This document shows, piece after piece, positions 63,334 through 64,000 of a stretch of 64,000 nucleotides of DNA. Positions within the stretch are counted from its first letter, which is position 1. Every line of letters starts with the position of its first letter. The DNA is from Lautropia sp. GTDB lineage: Bacteria > Pseudomonadota > Gammaproteobacteria > Burkholderiales > Burkholderiaceae_E. Both the position numbers and the translations under genes were made by a program. The notes under the pieces are model-generated. The model worked only from the letters and a program-made list of their open reading frames with translations. It searched no databases and was not told where the DNA came from. The stretch lies in contig JAUMUG010000001.1 in the NCBI GenBank assembly GCA_030530775.1, positions 186,001 through 250,000 on the forward strand, in the 5' to 3' direction.

Positions 63334-64000
63334 TTACTTGGATAGGCTGAAGTACTTTTTGCGGACCTCGATATAGGGCAGATCGGAATCGTCCGTCTTC
63401 GTGCGCAGTAGGTTGAAGGAGGTGATGAAGTGCTCGGTCACTTTCTTGGTCAGTGCATCCTTGCTGTTGCGCATCCCCTCGATCAGTTCCTTGGCGTACT
63501 GGGCCCCGGTTTGGAAGATGTCGTCCGGGAAGCGCAGGATCTTGACGCCGTGCTTGTCGACCAGGGTCTGCAGCGCACGTGGGTCATTGGCGGAGTAGGT
63601 CGAGAACATCTGGTCGTACTCGGCCTGGCAGGCGCTTCGGACGATTTCCTGCAGGTCCTTGGGCAGGGCTTGGAACTTGCTCTTGTTGACCACCACCTCG
63701 GGGCACAGGCCGGGCTCGGTGAAACTGGGCATGTAGTAGTTCTTCGTGATCTGGTACAGACCCAGGGCGAGATCGTTGAAGGGACCGACGAATTCGGCCG
63801 CATCCAGCGTGCCGGTCTGCATCGCCTGGAAAATATCACCGGCGGCCAGGTTCATCACCGAGGCACCCATTTTCTTCCAGACCTGACCACCGATGCCAGG
63901 GGCACGCATGCGCAAACCTTTGACGTCGGCCACCGACTTCAGCTCCTTGCGGAACCAGCCGCCTGCCTGGATGCTGGTGTTGCCGGCCAGAAAAGCCTGT
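63334..64000 (-). CDS. dctP: TRAP transporter substrate-binding protein DctP, TakP-like (5' end outside the window)
   Basis: The last ~222 residues of a periplasmic TRAP receptor. Visible: ELKSVADVKGLRMRAPGIGG (with the conserved carboxylate-binding Arg), DIFQAMQTGTLDAAEFVGPF, FNDLALGLYQITKNYYMP, then a helical tail ending RKKYFSLSK. The wording is closest to TakP-type receptors for 2-oxo acids; the substrate is inferred. It heads the dctP-dctQ-dctM operon. Bases 63566-63673 recur almost unchanged at 12104-12211. Confidence 0.93.
   Translation of the reverse strand, partial: QAFLAGNTSIQAGGWFRKELKSVADVKGLRMRAPGIGGQVWKKMGASVMNLAAGDIFQAMQTGTLDAAEFVGPFNDLALGLYQITKNYYMPSFTEPGLCPEVVVNKSKFQALPKDLQEIVRSACQAEYDQMFSTYSANDPRALQTLVDKHGVKILRFPDDIFQTGAQYAKELIEGMRNSKDALTKKVTEHFITSFNLLRTKTDDSDLPYIEVRKKYFSLSK

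Overview
The window is GC-rich, densely coded DNA that looks like a betaproteobacterial (Burkholderiales-type) chromosome. The pointers are the dacA-dat-ybeD-lipB-lipA cluster, a PhaM/phasin polyhydroxybutyrate set, a DUF3014 protein, adjacent DUF2868 and DUF3482 genes, a long-form LeuA and a TakP-like TRAP transporter. The genus is not determined. No rRNA, tRNA or CRISPR array was found.

Layout. 1-9.1 kb: end of a BON-domain protein, then minus-strand lipoate and D-amino-acid/peptidoglycan genes (lipA, lipB, ybeD, dat, dacA), two related small proteins of unknown function, an alpha/beta hydrolase and a VanZ-family membrane protein. 9.2-13.1 kb: birA and a ZIP metal transporter among gene debris (a piece of a 3-hydroxyacyl-CoA dehydrogenase, a SPOR-type protein without its SPOR domain, and a 108-bp copy of dctP). 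13.4-17.9 kb: PhaM, a degenerate FAH-fold protein, a DUF3014 protein and a phasin. 18-24.3 kb: a TetR-controlled RND efflux cluster with a MipA/OmpV protein. 24.3-34.6 kb: RhlE helicase, a 1,527-residue membrane protein of unknown function, a small lipoprotein, a TenA remnant and a large MscS-type channel. 34.6-39.7 kb: an EamA remnant, ahpF, ahpC and leuA with a leader-peptide attenuator. 40.2-49.4 kb: tamA-tamB, ferredoxin-NADP reductase and a membrane-anchored cupin protein. 49.7-54.7 kb: an IS3-type remnant, then a cobalamin riboswitch ahead of nrdH-nrdI-nrdE-nrdF (class Ib ribonucleotide reductase). 54.8-61.1 kb: DUF3482 GTPase and DUF2868 membrane protein separated by an Abi-type HEPN gene, then gshA. 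61.3-64 kb: a tripartite TRAP transporter, with dctP running off the end.

Regulation readable in the DNA: a leucine attenuator before leuA (leader peptide plus competing hairpins), a B12 riboswitch before the B12-independent reductase (which suggests a B12-dependent class II enzyme elsewhere), an OxyR-like dyad upstream of ahpC, and a near-perfect operator just behind the tetR promoter. At least five gene remnants lie between intact genes, so small-scale decay is a theme of this window.

The most interesting items are the Abi/HEPN gene placed between two widely paired housekeeping genes with its own promoter and GTGTAC repeats, the B12-controlled nrdHIEF set, the leuA attenuator, the dctP duplication and the membrane-linked cupin protein.
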